Shown one piece after another: positions 9,604 through 18,283 of a DNA stretch of 39,314 bases. The position numbers were made by a program, and so were the translations under genes. The notes under the pieces were generated by a model. That model saw only the letters and a program-made list of their open reading frames with translations. It was not told where the DNA came from and ran no database searches. Location: positions 1-39,314 of the forward strand of contig LUQO01000010.1 in NCBI GenBank assembly GCA_001627865.1. Direction: 5' to 3'. This DNA is from SAR324 cluster bacterium REDSEA-S27_B3 (lineage in GTDB: Bacteria; SAR324; NAC60-12). Within the stretch, counting starts at the first letter, position 1. Each line of letters starts with the position of its first letter.

Positions 9604-10896
9604 TTAATTTCTCTCAGAGATGAGCAGATATTTTCGCTTATTTGGACCTGTATACAACTGGCGTGGTCGTGCAATTTTCTGCTTCGCATCTCCATGCATT
9701 TCTTTCCACTGCGCGATCCATCCGGGCACACGTCCCAGAGCAAACATAACTGTAAACATGTTAAGCGGAATTCCAATTGCACGGTACATTATGCCGGTGT
9801 AAAAATCCAAAGTGGGATACAGTTTCTTCTCAATAAAAAAATCATCCTCAAGCGCTGCTTTTTCCAATTTCAGTGCGATCTCAAGCAAGGGGTCGTTTAC
9901 TCCTAATTTGTTGAGTAGCCTGTCACATACTTTTTTTATTATTATTGCACGGGGATCAAAATTTTTATAAACACGGTGACCAAAACCCATCAAACGGAAT
10001 TTTGATTTCTTATTTTTGGCCATCTCAACGTATTTTGAGATATTTCCACCATCTTCATAGATTTGCTGGAGCATTTGCACAGCTTGCTGATTAGCGCCTC
10101 CATGTAGAGGACCCCACAATGCAAGTATTCCTGAAGCAACAGAGGCGTAAACATTTGCCATGCTACTGCCGACTACCCTCACTGTTGAGGCACTGCAATT
10201 CTGTTCATGATCTGAATGTAAAATCAGCATAACTTCCAGAGATCTGACTACTTCCGGATCGATATCATAAGACTCAGCAGGAACCGAGAACATCATGTTC
10301 AAAAAGTTTTCACAGTAGGACAGTTCATCTCTTGGATAGACAAAAGGCTGTCCTACACTTTTTTTGTAGGAAAATGCGGCAATGGTGCTGATTTTCGCAA
10401 TCAAACGTGCGGAATTTATCCCAATATTCTCTATTGATGCCTTTCCGGAGGCCTCAGCATAATAAGCTGAAAGAGACGATATCATGGATGAAAGGATCAC
10501 CATTGGATGAGCGTTTTGAGAAAACCCTTCAAAGAACAGTTTCATATCTTCATGGATCATTGAGTGCTTGCTGACGCGATCAGCAAAATTTCCCAGCTGT
10601 TCTTTGTTTGGCAATTCTCCATGTATGAGCAGATAGGCGACTTCAATAAATGTTGATTGTTCTGCCAGTTCTTCAACGGGATATCCTCGAAATTGCAAAA
10701 TACCTTTTTCGCCATCAAGGTAAGTGATAGTGCTTTCACACGGACCAGTATTTACATATCCTGGATCCAGAGTGATGTGACCGGTTTTGGTACGTAAATT
10801 AGAAATGTCTATTGCTTTTTCATTTTGTGAACCTGTCAACACAGGCAGTTCGATAGACTGACCGTCGGGAAGGCTTAGTTTTGCAGTTTCTGACAT
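9604..10896 (-). CDS. gltA: Citrate synthase (type II)
   Basis: Condenses oxaloacetate with acetyl-CoA to give citrate, the entry step of the TCA cycle. The 430-residue length and the N-terminal extension with SLPDGQSIELPVL fit the hexameric, NADH-sensitive GltA type found in Gram-negative bacteria. Catalytic and binding signatures are visible: HSDHEQNCS, GPLHGGANQ, MGFGHRVYKNFDPRA and the aspartate in LYPTLDFYTG. It is followed on the same strand by fliM after 125 bases. That gap holds two short inverted repeats (9562-9587 and 9590-9607) but no clear T-run on the minus strand. The start shows only a weak AAGAA ribosome site. Confidence 0.97.
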   Translation of the reverse strand: MSETAKLSLPDGQSIELPVLTGSQNEKAIDISNLRTKTGHITLDPGYVNTGPCESTITYLDGEKGILQFRGYPVEELAEQSTFIEVAYLLIHGELPNKEQLGNFADRVSKHSMIHEDMKLFFEGFSQNAHPMVILSSMISSLSAYYAEASGKASIENIGINSARLIAKISTIAAFSYKKSVGQPFVYPRDELSYCENFLNMMFSVPAESYDIDPEVVRSLEVMLILHSDHEQNCSASTVRVVGSSMANVYASVASGILALWGPLHGGANQQAVQMLQQIYEDGGNISKYVEMAKNKKSKFRLMGFGHRVYKNFDPRAIIIKKVCDRLLNKLGVNDPLLEIALKLEKAALEDDFFIEKKLYPTLDFYTGIMYRAIGIPLNMFTVMFALGRVPGWIAQWKEMHGDAKQKIARPRQLYTGPNKRKYLLISERN

Positions 10897-10937
10897 AATT
10901 CTTATCTATTGGAGGAGGGAAACATAATAAAAATTAA

Positions 10938-11855
10938 TCAGCGCCATTTGTCCAGCTGAACTAGAATTGCTTTTTGTGCATGTAATCTGTTTTCTGCCTG
11001 ATCAAATACTACGGACTGCGGACCCTCTATCACTTCATCAGTGATTTCTTTATCCCTTTCCGCAGGCAGACAATGAAAAACCAGGGCATCTTTTACGGCA
11101 TACTCTAACAGTCTCGAGTTGACTTGAAAATCTTTTAAAATACTTTCTCTTTCAGCAATTTTATCTTTTTCACCCATGCTGGCCCAGACATCTGTATAAA
11201 TGATTTCAGCGCCATCCACAGCTTCTTGCGCGGCGTGTGTAACAGTAATGGTTGAAATTCCGATTTCTCTTATTTTATTTACAAGTTTCATATCCGGCAG
11301 GGTTTCAGGAGCAGTAGCAATGCGTAAATCAAGTGGAATTCTGGCTGCCATGTTCAACCATGAATTTGTCATATTGTTGCTGTCACCAACATAAGCGATG
11401 CGAACATTGTCAATACGTCCTAATTTTTCCTTGACAGTAAGCATGTCAGACATTACCTGGCAGGGATGATTAAAATCCGTCAGCATATTGACTACAGGTA
11501 CTGTGGAGTATTTGGATAAATCCAAAACCATTTGATGTGAATATGTGCGAATCAGAATGCCATCCACGTAGCGTGACATTGTGCGCGCAACATCATTCAC
11601 TGATTCACGTTCACCAATTATAAAATCCTGTTCAGACAGCATCATCGCTGTGCCGCCGAGTTGAGCTATTCCTACTTCAAATGAGAGGCGAGTCCGTAAA
11701 GACGGTTTATGAAAAAACAGTCCAAAAGATTTTCCATGAAGCAGCTGTGGACAATTGCCTTCTTTTGTTTGCTGCTTTAACTCGAATGCAAAGTCGAGAT
11801 TGTTTCGTATTTCTTCACTCGTCCAATCCAGAATTGAAATAAAATCTCGTTTCAT
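10938..11855 (-). CDS. argF: Ornithine carbamoyltransferase
   Basis: Transfers the carbamoyl group from carbamoyl phosphate to ornithine, giving citrulline in arginine synthesis. The carbamoyl-phosphate loop reads SLRTR at residues 52-56, a variant of STRTR. HPCQVMSD and the ornithine-side HCLPA motif are both present, the last marking ornithine rather than aspartate transcarbamoylase. Length 305 is normal. It lies 41 bases upstream of gltA on the same strand. No other arginine gene is next to it, so it appears unlinked from the rest of the pathway. Confidence 0.95.
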   Translation of the reverse strand: MKRDFISILDWTSEEIRNNLDFAFELKQQTKEGNCPQLLHGKSFGLFFHKPSLRTRLSFEVGIAQLGGTAMMLSEQDFIIGERESVNDVARTMSRYVDGILIRTYSHQMVLDLSKYSTVPVVNMLTDFNHPCQVMSDMLTVKEKLGRIDNVRIAYVGDSNNMTNSWLNMAARIPLDLRIATAPETLPDMKLVNKIREIGISTITVTHAAQEAVDGAEIIYTDVWASMGEKDKIAERESILKDFQVNSRLLEYAVKDALVFHCLPAERDKEITDEVIEGPQSVVFDQAENRLHAQKAILVQLDKWR

Positions 11856-11954
11856 TAGTTAAAAGAATAGTTTGAAAAAATATTGATTGCGTCCAAATAA
11901 AAAAATGGCTAGCATGTATGGTAACACTATAGCAACCACATGTTAAGAGGAATC

Positions 11955-12056
11955 ATGCATGAAATGAATGTCCTGGTCACATTTGCAGTGATTGCAGGTT
12001 TATACATATCCCTCTTCTTCGTTATTGAGAAAGTATTTTTAAAAGACGAAGATTGA
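11955..12056 (+). CDS. 33-residue single-pass membrane peptide, function unknown
   Basis: A short ORF encoding 33 residues. AGAGGA lies 5 bases before its ATG, one of the better ribosome sites in the core region. The product has a polar start (MHEMN), one hydrophobic span of about 20 residues (VLVTFAVIAGLYISLFFVI) and a charged tail (EKVFLKDED), so a membrane-anchored peptide with a short charged end is likely. Its TGA overlaps the TTG start of the LolB-like gene by four bases (TTGA), which implies translational coupling. I do not recognise the family. Evidence for reality is the ribosome site, the coupling and the clean membrane pattern. Confidence 0.6.
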   Translation: MHEMNVLVTFAVIAGLYISLFFVIEKVFLKDED

Positions 12057-12802
12057 GTCTCCCATCTCCTTTGAGATTCATAAATATACTTCTTGCCGGA
12101 ATTTTTTGGATTTCAGGGTGTGCTTTTTTTTCAGATCCGGAGTATCCCGGACTTCCCCCTTCAAAGCCCCAATTTCTTGGTGATACCAGAGGATATTATG
12201 ATGTTTCCGGAAGGATACTGTTCAAGAGTCCGGAAGGAAAACACAGCGGTGAGATGTTACTCCAGATTTCAACTAATTCAGAATTAAAACTGAGTATTTT
12301 TACTCCTCTTGCAGGTTCATTGATTTATGAATTACGCGCAAATTATGAAAAGTTTTTAATTCTGAATTACCAGGATAATAATTACGCGCTTGAAGACAAT
12401 AATTGGGAGGTTCGCCAATCCTGGCTTGGAATGGATTTGTCACTTACTGAACTGAAATGGTTAATTACAGGCAGTCTTCCGGAAAAAACGCCATTATGGC
12501 AAAGAAAAAAACTTTCTGCAGGAGAGTTAAAGCTTTTGCAGGGAAGCACTGAAATTCGGATAATCTTAAATTCTGATGGTTATATTGAATCAATGAGCAA
12601 ATCCCGGGATGAATTATTGGAGTACAGCGCAAAAATACCGCTCTATCAAAACATCGAAAATTTTTATTTTCCAAGGAAAATCCAAATTGAAGATTACACT
12701 GGAAACAATCGATGGATGATGTCCATTAGCGAAATCAATGCTGTATTTGGCAGCATTAAGAATCTTGATTTTATTCCTCCTGAAGAAATGAATGCCCTTT
12801 AA
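12053..12802 (+). CDS. LolB-like outer-membrane lipoprotein
   Basis: The product starts with a lipoprotein signal: a basic residue, a hydrophobic core (NILLAGIFWISG) and a lipobox cysteine at about residue 22 (ISGC). The mature part has the alternating beta pattern of the LolB/LppX-type half-barrel: GRILFKSPEG..GEMLLQI, then LKLSIFTPLAGSLIYEL, then LTELKWLITGSLP. LolB receives lipoproteins from LolA and inserts them in the outer membrane. Sequence divergence is high, so the role is inferred from pattern. The start is TTG at 12053, inside the stop of the preceding peptide gene, with AAGACGAAGA upstream; no ATG lies before the signal core. It is followed after 87 bases by proC. Confidence 0.68.
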   Translation: MSLPSPLRFINILLAGIFWISGCAFFSDPEYPGLPPSKPQFLGDTRGYYDVSGRILFKSPEGKHSGEMLLQISTNSELKLSIFTPLAGSLIYELRANYEKFLILNYQDNNYALEDNNWEVRQSWLGMDLSLTELKWLITGSLPEKTPLWQRKKLSAGELKLLQGSTEIRIILNSDGYIESMSKSRDELLEYSAKIPLYQNIENFYFPRKIQIEDYTGNNRWMMSISEINAVFGSIKNLDFIPPEEMNAL

Positions 12803-12889
12803 GATTGTGAATAATTTCTGTAATAAGTAAAATGCCGTTTAATTGCCTGAAAGAAGTCATGTTTTTATTTATGTCATGAAAAGTTGTTT

Positions 12890-13690
12890 ATGCGTTTAAT
12901 TATTATTGGCGGTGGAAATATGGGGGGAGCAATCCTGCTTGCACTGGTAAAGTCAAAAACTATTCCGCCCAACGATATAATGTTAATAGAATCTGATGAA
13001 GAGAAACGGCAAAAACTGAGTACTGTGACAGGGTGTAATTCCCAGGCTGAAATTGACGAAGCCGTTCGAAGCTACGATCAGGTTATGTTAGCAGTAAAGC
13101 CGCAAAGTTCCACCGCGGTTATGGAACTGCTGGCTCAGTGGGTTCTGCCTGGCCAGGTTGTTATTTCAGTCATGGCTGGTATTTCTATAAAGACAATGCG
13201 CGAAGTGCTCGGACAACCCAAAATGGTGCGGGTAATGCCTAATATCCCTACTTTGATTTCAGAAGGTATGAGTGTTTTTTTTGCTTCAGAAGAAGTTGGC
13301 ATAAAAGAGCGTGAAGGGATAAAAACTCTTTTTGATTCCTGTGGTTCATGTCTGGAAGCAAAAAATGAAGACGCCATCGATGCTGCCACTGCAATTTCAG
13401 GCAGTGGTCCGGGATATTTGTTTTACTTTGCTGAGCAGATGGTTTCATCTGCAAATTCGTTTGGATTTACTGATGATGAAGCGCAAAAGCTTGTGCAGCA
13501 AACTATCAGGGGGGCGACTCTGCTTTGGGAGTCACAAAAGGTAACTCCGGAAACTTTACGGCAGCAGGTTTCATCTCCGGGAGGTACTACTTTAGCCGCG
13601 CTGAATCATTTTCAGTCAAAGAACGTAGGGGAGTCGATTAAAGAGGGAATACAGCAGGCTTACCTTCGAGCAAAGGAACTGTCATCATAA
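12890..13690 (+). CDS. proC: Pyrroline-5-carboxylate reductase
   Basis: Catalyses the last step of proline synthesis, reduction of 1-pyrroline-5-carboxylate with NAD(P)H. The dinucleotide fold is at the N-terminus (IIIGGGNMGGAIL). VRVMPNIP and the C-terminal signature around AISGSGPGYLFYFAE and SSPGGTTLAAL identify ProC. The ATG at 12890 is chosen because it places MRLIIIGGG at the family N-terminus. A TTG two codons upstream (12884) would only add two residues. Length 266 from the ATG is normal. Confidence 0.95.
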   Translation: MRLIIIGGGNMGGAILLALVKSKTIPPNDIMLIESDEEKRQKLSTVTGCNSQAEIDEAVRSYDQVMLAVKPQSSTAVMELLAQWVLPGQVVISVMAGISIKTMREVLGQPKMVRVMPNIPTLISEGMSVFFASEEVGIKEREGIKTLFDSCGSCLEAKNEDAIDAATAISGSGPGYLFYFAEQMVSSANSFGFTDDEAQKLVQQTIRGATLLWESQKVTPETLRQQVSSPGGTTLAALNHFQSKNVGESIKEGIQQAYLRAKELSS

Positions 13691-13836
13691 ATAATGTTGT
13701 AATATCAGTCTAAAAAATCATCAGTATCATTTATCAGATGCAAGTTAAACTGTGAAGATTTAGTTTTGATTTGGATAAAACACAGTGTAAATACATGTGG
13801 TATTTTGAAACACAATCACCATAAAATATTTTAAGA

Positions 13837-15129
13837 ATGGCCTGTCTGATAATTGTTGGAACCCAGTGGGGTGACGAAGGAAAAGGAAAAGTTGTAGATT
13901 TACTCACAGATCGTGCTGATGCTGTTGTGCGTTACCAGGGTGGTAACAATGCAGGTCATACAGTGATGTTTGGCAATCAAACTTTTATTCTGCACATGGT
14001 TCCTTCCGGAATTCTTCGTGAAACAACTTCAATTCTCGGGAATGGCGTTGTGATCGATTTGACAGCATTTGTCAAAGAAATTAATGAGCTGGAACAAACG
14101 GGAATAGACGTGGAAAAACATCTTCGCATCAGTGACCGTGCACAGCTAGTAATGCCCTGGCATAAAACTATTGACCGCCTGCGTGAACAGCAAAAAGGGA
14201 AATCGAAAATAGGCACTACAGGTCGTGGTATTGGTCCGGCTTATGAAGATAAAGCAGGACGAGCGGGAATCAGAGTTGGAGATTTGCTGGATCAGGAAAA
14301 TTTCAGGAACCGTCTGGAAGAAATTGTAAATGATAAAAATAAAATACTTAAGCAATATTTTGATGCAGATGAAGCATCTTTTTCGGCGGAGGAAATCTTT
14401 TCAGAATATGCTGATTATTTGAAAAAGCTTAAACCATGTATTGTTGATACACCTTTGCTGATTAATCAGTTTGTTGAGGATGGAAAACATATTTTATTTG
14501 AGGGTGCACAGGGAACTTTTTTAGATGTTGATCATGGGACATATCCGTTTGTAACTTCGTCAAACACTTTGTCCGGAAATGCTTGTGTAGGTTCCGGTAT
14601 TGGTCCAACCAGGATCACCGGTGTTCTGGGAATTGTTAAAGCCTATACAACAAGAGTCGGAAGCGGACCATTTCCAACTGAATTATTTGATAATGACGGC
14701 AAGTTACTGCAGTCTGAGGGCAATGAGTTTGGTGCCACAACAGGACGTCCCCGCAGATGTGGCTGGTTTGATGCATTACTTGTACGTCAAGCAGTACGAC
14801 TGAATGGAATTACCAGCCTTGCTGTAACAAAACTAGACGTACTGGACAAATTCGACACACTCAAAATAGCAGTTGCTTATCGAAAGTCCAACGGAGAAGA
14901 ATGCGAAAATTTTCCCGGATCACTGGAAAATGTGAGTCCTGTTTACCATGAAATGCCAGGATGGAAATGCTCAACAGCCGGTATAGTGGAGTATGATAAA
15001 CTGCCCAGTGAAATGCTGGCCTATCTTGAAAAGATATCTGAGTTGGTAGCAGCGCCGGTATCTGTTATATCGACAGGGCCGAAACGTGAAGAAACTATAG
15101 TTCTGAACCCTGATCAATTTTGGGATTGA
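13837..15129 (+). CDS. purA: Adenylosuccinate synthetase
   Basis: GTP-dependent ligase that joins IMP and aspartate to form adenylosuccinate, the first committed step to AMP. The N-terminus VGTQWGDEGKGKVVD contains the P-loop and catalytic aspartate. GNNAGHT, GTTGRGIGPAYEDKAGR, FEGAQGTFLDVDHGTYP and the late STGPKREETI complete the family pattern. Length 430 is standard. The last codons form the left arm of an intrinsic terminator hairpin (15111-15139), so transcription ending is built into the coding end. A small membrane-protein gene follows. Confidence 0.97.
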   Translation: MACLIIVGTQWGDEGKGKVVDLLTDRADAVVRYQGGNNAGHTVMFGNQTFILHMVPSGILRETTSILGNGVVIDLTAFVKEINELEQTGIDVEKHLRISDRAQLVMPWHKTIDRLREQQKGKSKIGTTGRGIGPAYEDKAGRAGIRVGDLLDQENFRNRLEEIVNDKNKILKQYFDADEASFSAEEIFSEYADYLKKLKPCIVDTPLLINQFVEDGKHILFEGAQGTFLDVDHGTYPFVTSSNTLSGNACVGSGIGPTRITGVLGIVKAYTTRVGSGPFPTELFDNDGKLLQSEGNEFGATTGRPRRCGWFDALLVRQAVRLNGITSLAVTKLDVLDKFDTLKIAVAYRKSNGEECENFPGSLENVSPVYHEMPGWKCSTAGIVEYDKLPSEMLAYLEKISELVAAPVSVISTGPKREETIVLNPDQFWD

Positions 15130-15139
15130 TCATTTTTTT
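15111..15139 (+). terminator. Intrinsic terminator overlapping the purA stop codon
   Basis: An 8-base perfect stem (TGATCAAT at 15111-15118 with ATTGATCA at 15125-15132) with a six-base loop is followed at once by seven Ts (15133-15139). The left arm encodes the last residues of PurA, and the right arm covers its TGA. The next gene starts only 14 bases after the T-run. Confidence 0.75.
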
Positions 15140-15153
15140 AAAGGTGCAAGTAG

Positions 15154-15378
15154 ATGATCAAACGTATTATTTTTGTCTGTCTGGTTGCTTTAATTGCTTA
15201 CTATGCCGGCGCGAAAGGATTGACTCCGGCAAATGTGACAGATTGGTTTAATGAAAACAAATTTGCGCAAACAATTAAAAATACTATTCAAAAAACTCTA
15301 GAATTTGCTGAAGATAAGCAGCTTGCTGATAAAGCCGGTGATGTAATTAATGTAGTGAAAGAAAATGTTTCAGATTGA
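15154..15378 (+). CDS. Small membrane-anchored protein, function unknown
   Basis: The 74-residue product has a basic start (MIKR), a hydrophobic segment at residues 5-17 ending in a small-residue stretch (YAGA), and then a lysine/glutamate-rich, probably helical, soluble part. It may be an N-terminally anchored or exported helical protein. AAGGTG lies about 8 bases upstream of the ATG. It follows the purA terminator closely and converges on murF with a 14-base gap. I do not recognise the family. Confidence 0.6.
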   Translation: MIKRIIFVCLVALIAYYAGAKGLTPANVTDWFNENKFAQTIKNTIQKTLEFAEDKQLADKAGDVINVVKENVSD

Positions 15379-15392
15379 TAATAATTTCAACA

Positions 15393-16757
15393 TTATTTTA
15401 TTTTTTCCACAAACCTCTCCATTTGTGCGGAACGTGAGCCTTTAACAAGCACTACATCCTCAGGTTTCAGTTGAAGTTTGAATGATTTTGTTATTTCCTC
15501 CAAATCGGTAAAGTGTTTAGCTGATTCCGGATTCCCTCCTCCTTTTGCCCAGCCTTCAAGATAGAATTCAATTTCTTCACCCCCAAATCCAAACATTTTC
15601 TTGACACCATTTTTGATCATGTTTTCACCAACTTGCTGATGTAACTCCCGGCTTTGTTCACCTAATTCAGCCATTTTTCCGCACACAACAATTTTACGAT
15701 TATTTGGATATATTTTTTGCATATTCTCCAGAACACTCTGAAAAGATGATGGATTTGCATTATAAGTGTCATCAATCAAAAACCAGTCACCCATGTTGAT
15801 TTGCTGAAATCTTCCTTTAACGCCCAATTCCAGATTTGCTGTTGCCTGCTGAAGTTCTGGAACGGATAATCCTTCCGATCTTAACAGCGTCAAAGCTGAA
15901 ACAAGGTTTTGCAGAAAAAGCGGGTTGTTGATTGAAGTTTCAAATTCTGCGTCAAACAACTGAAATGTATGCCTTTCACCTTTTGATTCCTCAGTTATCT
16001 GTCGTGTTTTAATCAGTTCAACTCCGGCTTTTTTTGCGTTTTCTTCAACTATATCCAGATGAAGCAAAGATTCCGGAATAATAACTTTTGACCCCGGAGC
16101 CATTCCGGCAAACAATCCCGATTTTTCCTGAGCAACTCCTATGGTATTCAGCAGAAACTCAAGGTGGCTTTCGCCAATATTGGTAATGATTCCTCCTGTC
16201 GGACGGACAATTTCAGACAACTCAGCGATTTCACCAAAATTGTTTGAACCTATTTCAATTATCCACCACCGGGCCTCAGTTGGAGCATCTAGCAAAGTCA
16301 AAGGGACTCCGATATAATTGTTGAAATTTCCGGGAGTAGCATACGCGTTTGGATCAAAATAACGACACAATCCGGCTAGTATTTCTTTGGTGGAGGTTTT
16401 TCCGTTGCTTCCTGTTACTGCCAGGACTTTTCCTTTAAAGTTTGTTCTTACCTCTGCTGCCCATTCCCGTAATGCCAGATTTGGATCCGCAACCAACAAT
16501 CGAGGAAATTCATTTTTACGCAGGGTCTCCGGAATTGATTCGGGATTTGCCACAATTGCGCCTGCCCCCCTTTCAAGCGCTTGTGAAATGTAAATGTGTC
16601 CGTCAGTGTTTTCACCTTTTATGCAGAAAAATATCTCTCCCTTTTTTACAACACGGGAATCAATGCTGAAGTTATTTATTGATGAATCTGGATCAATGTG
16701 TTCAAGTTCTGCATTTATGATTTGCCTCATTTCTCCAAAAGTATATAATTTTGCCAT
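15393..16757 (-). CDS. murF: UDP-N-acetylmuramoyl-tripeptide--D-alanyl-D-alanine ligase
   Basis: Adds the D-Ala-D-Ala dipeptide to the UDP-MurNAc-tripeptide, the last cytoplasmic step of the peptidoglycan precursor. The Mur ligase ATP loop VTGSNGKTSTKEI is at residues 114-126. IEIGSNNFGEIAEL, GIITNIGESHLE and the C-terminal LIDDTYNANPSS motif separate MurF from MurC, D and E. Length 454 is typical. It stands alone, away from the usual mra/dcw cluster. The 33-base gap to mrp, transcribed divergently, leaves little room for two independent promoters. Confidence 0.95.
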   Translation of the reverse strand: MAKLYTFGEMRQIINAELEHIDPDSSINNFSIDSRVVKKGEIFFCIKGENTDGHIYISQALERGAGAIVANPESIPETLRKNEFPRLLVADPNLALREWAAEVRTNFKGKVLAVTGSNGKTSTKEILAGLCRYFDPNAYATPGNFNNYIGVPLTLLDAPTEARWWIIEIGSNNFGEIAELSEIVRPTGGIITNIGESHLEFLLNTIGVAQEKSGLFAGMAPGSKVIIPESLLHLDIVEENAKKAGVELIKTRQITEESKGERHTFQLFDAEFETSINNPLFLQNLVSALTLLRSEGLSVPELQQATANLELGVKGRFQQINMGDWFLIDDTYNANPSSFQSVLENMQKIYPNNRKIVVCGKMAELGEQSRELHQQVGENMIKNGVKKMFGFGGEEIEFYLEGWAKGGGNPESAKHFTDLEEITKSFKLQLKPEDVVLVKGSRSAQMERFVEKIK

Positions 16758-16790
16758 GAGTTTTTAATAATCAATCAACATTCAAATAAT

Positions 16791-17867
16791 ATGGACATAG
16801 AAAAACAGTTTGAATCAGCATTTGCCCGCATAGCATTGCCCAACGGCCAGCCCTTATCCTCTGCAGAACCGGAGATAGTGCACGGATGTGTTATTAATAA
16901 TGATTTTGCAAAAATCACGCTTATTTTACCGGAAGATTCACCTTTGCGTGGTTATCTGCCCGCGCAGGTGGAAGCAGAAGTAAAGCAAATTGAACAGATT
17001 GGTAGAGTTGCCATAGAAGTTTTAACTGATCCGCCTGTGGAAAATGAACCTCCTCAGACTTCTGCTACCCAGTCTGCACCACAACAGCCAAAACGTACAG
17101 CATACCTGCAAAATTATGAAGCTGTAATTGCCGTGGCAAGCGGAAAAGGAGGAGTTGGGAAATCTACTGTTTCTGTAAATTTAGCTTTGGCGCTTTCACA
17201 AAAAGGATACAAAGTAAGCTTGTTTGACGCAGATATTTATGGTCCAAGCCTGCCGATCATGACAGGACGCAGGGGAGAAAAACCATCAGTTTCTGGTAAC
17301 CATCTTTTGCCTATTGAATCATTTGGCATGCATACATTGTCAATTGGAAATCTTGTTGAAGAAAATAACGCTGTGATTTGGCGAGGCCCCATGGTTCACC
17401 AGGCAATTGAACAGCTGCTGCGTGATACAAAATGGCCCGGAGGTGACTTTATGATTATTGACCTTCCTCCCGGAACGGGGGACGTGCAGCTTTCATTGTC
17501 TCAGCTTTGTGAATTAACAGGATCGGTAATCGTTTCAACTCCACAGGATGTGGCATTAATTGACGCAATCAAGGCCTCGCAAATGTTTACCAAAGTCGAA
17601 ATTGATGTTTTGGGAATTGTGGAAAATATGAGCTTTTTTGCTTGTCCTAAATGCGGTGAAGAAACACCTATTTTCAGTCGTCATGGCGCGGAAAATGCCA
17701 GTGCACAAATGAACACACAATTCCTTGGGGCTATTCCGATTGAGATGGATGTGCGTAAAGGAGGGGATGATGGCAAGCCACTGATGGCCAGAAATCTTGA
17801 TTCTCCAGCCACTGTTGCTTTCAACAAAATTGCAGATAATCTGGTTAAAGTGTTGGAAGAAGGTTAG
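16791..17867 (+). CDS. Mrp/ApbC-type iron-sulfur cluster carrier ATPase
   Basis: P-loop ATPase of the Mrp/NBP35 family, which binds and transfers iron-sulfur clusters. The N-terminal ~80 residues are a shortened MIP18-like domain, followed by a Pro/Gln-rich linker (residues 82-100). The deviant Walker A GKGGVGKS is at residues 118-125, and FDADIYGPSLP and DLPPGTGD follow. The cluster-binding CPKC pair is at C285 and C288. Length 358 is normal. The neighbouring tRNA-Lys lies 67 bases downstream. The gene is usually named mrp or apbC. Confidence 0.93.
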   Translation: MDIEKQFESAFARIALPNGQPLSSAEPEIVHGCVINNDFAKITLILPEDSPLRGYLPAQVEAEVKQIEQIGRVAIEVLTDPPVENEPPQTSATQSAPQQPKRTAYLQNYEAVIAVASGKGGVGKSTVSVNLALALSQKGYKVSLFDADIYGPSLPIMTGRRGEKPSVSGNHLLPIESFGMHTLSIGNLVEENNAVIWRGPMVHQAIEQLLRDTKWPGGDFMIIDLPPGTGDVQLSLSQLCELTGSVIVSTPQDVALIDAIKASQMFTKVEIDVLGIVENMSFFACPKCGEETPIFSRHGAENASAQMNTQFLGAIPIEMDVRKGGDDGKPLMARNLDSPATVAFNKIADNLVKVLEEG

Positions 17868-17891
17868 ATTTTCAAAACCAAGTCTATGTAA

Positions 17892-17925
17892 TTGACATTT
17901 CCCTCTTTATTGATACTCTTATAAC
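17892..17925 (+). promoter_or_regulatory. Possible promoter of tRNA-Lys
   Basis: A consensus -35 hexamer TTGACA is at 17892-17897. The only good -10-like word, TATAAC (17920-17925), is 22 bases away. At optimal spacing the match is poor. A promoter in this short gap is expected, but the exact elements are uncertain. Confidence 0.3.
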
Positions 17926-17934
17926 ACCCTTTGC

Positions 17935-18010
17935 GGGTCGGTAGCTCAGTTGGTAGAGCATCTGACTTTTAATCAGGTGGTCCGGGGTTCGAGACCCCGC
18001 CGACCCACCA
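17935..18010 (+). tRNA. tRNA-Lys (anticodon UUU), CCA encoded
   Basis: A full cloverleaf can be drawn. The acceptor arms are GGGTCGG (17935-17941) and CCGACCC (18000-18006), with discriminator A and genomic CCA (18008-18010). The D-arm is GCTCAGTTGGTAGAGC. The anticodon stem TCTGA/TCAGG holds the loop CTTTTAA with anticodon TTT at 17968-17970. The T-arm has GGTTCGAGACC inside a GC stem. It ends the housekeeping block; everything to its right in the window is transport or catabolism. Confidence 0.97.
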
Positions 18011-18283
18011 CTTTTCACTAATAATTATAGTGACTTAAGTGGTTACCCTCAAAAATTTTTCAAAAGTTGTTGTATTTTTGTCACATTTTTGGCTTTAAAT
18101 TATTTAGTTGAGGGAATCTAGCAGGCATCGGCTGACTTCGAAAGCTTTTATCAAATACACCATTGGTTGGTACCTTGAATAACTGTTGATTAAATGTCTA
18201 ATTAATACTACACTAACGCGTTGTGAAACGATGATATTTTTATATCTTATATAATATCAATTACTTATTTGTGAGGTTTGCTT
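18011..18283 (+). other. AT-rich gap between tRNA-Lys and the alcohol dehydrogenase gene
   Basis: No gene seen. There is a TATAAT -10-like hexamer at 18250-18255 without a convincing -35 at normal spacing. It lies about 30 bases before the ADH start and could drive it. No copy of the tRNA-Lys 3' end is visible here or near 25,200, so no att repeat is demonstrated. Confidence 0.4.

Noticed and set aside
9562-9607. Terminator between gltA and fliM
   Set aside because: Two short inverted repeats are present, but no T-run follows in the direction of transcription.
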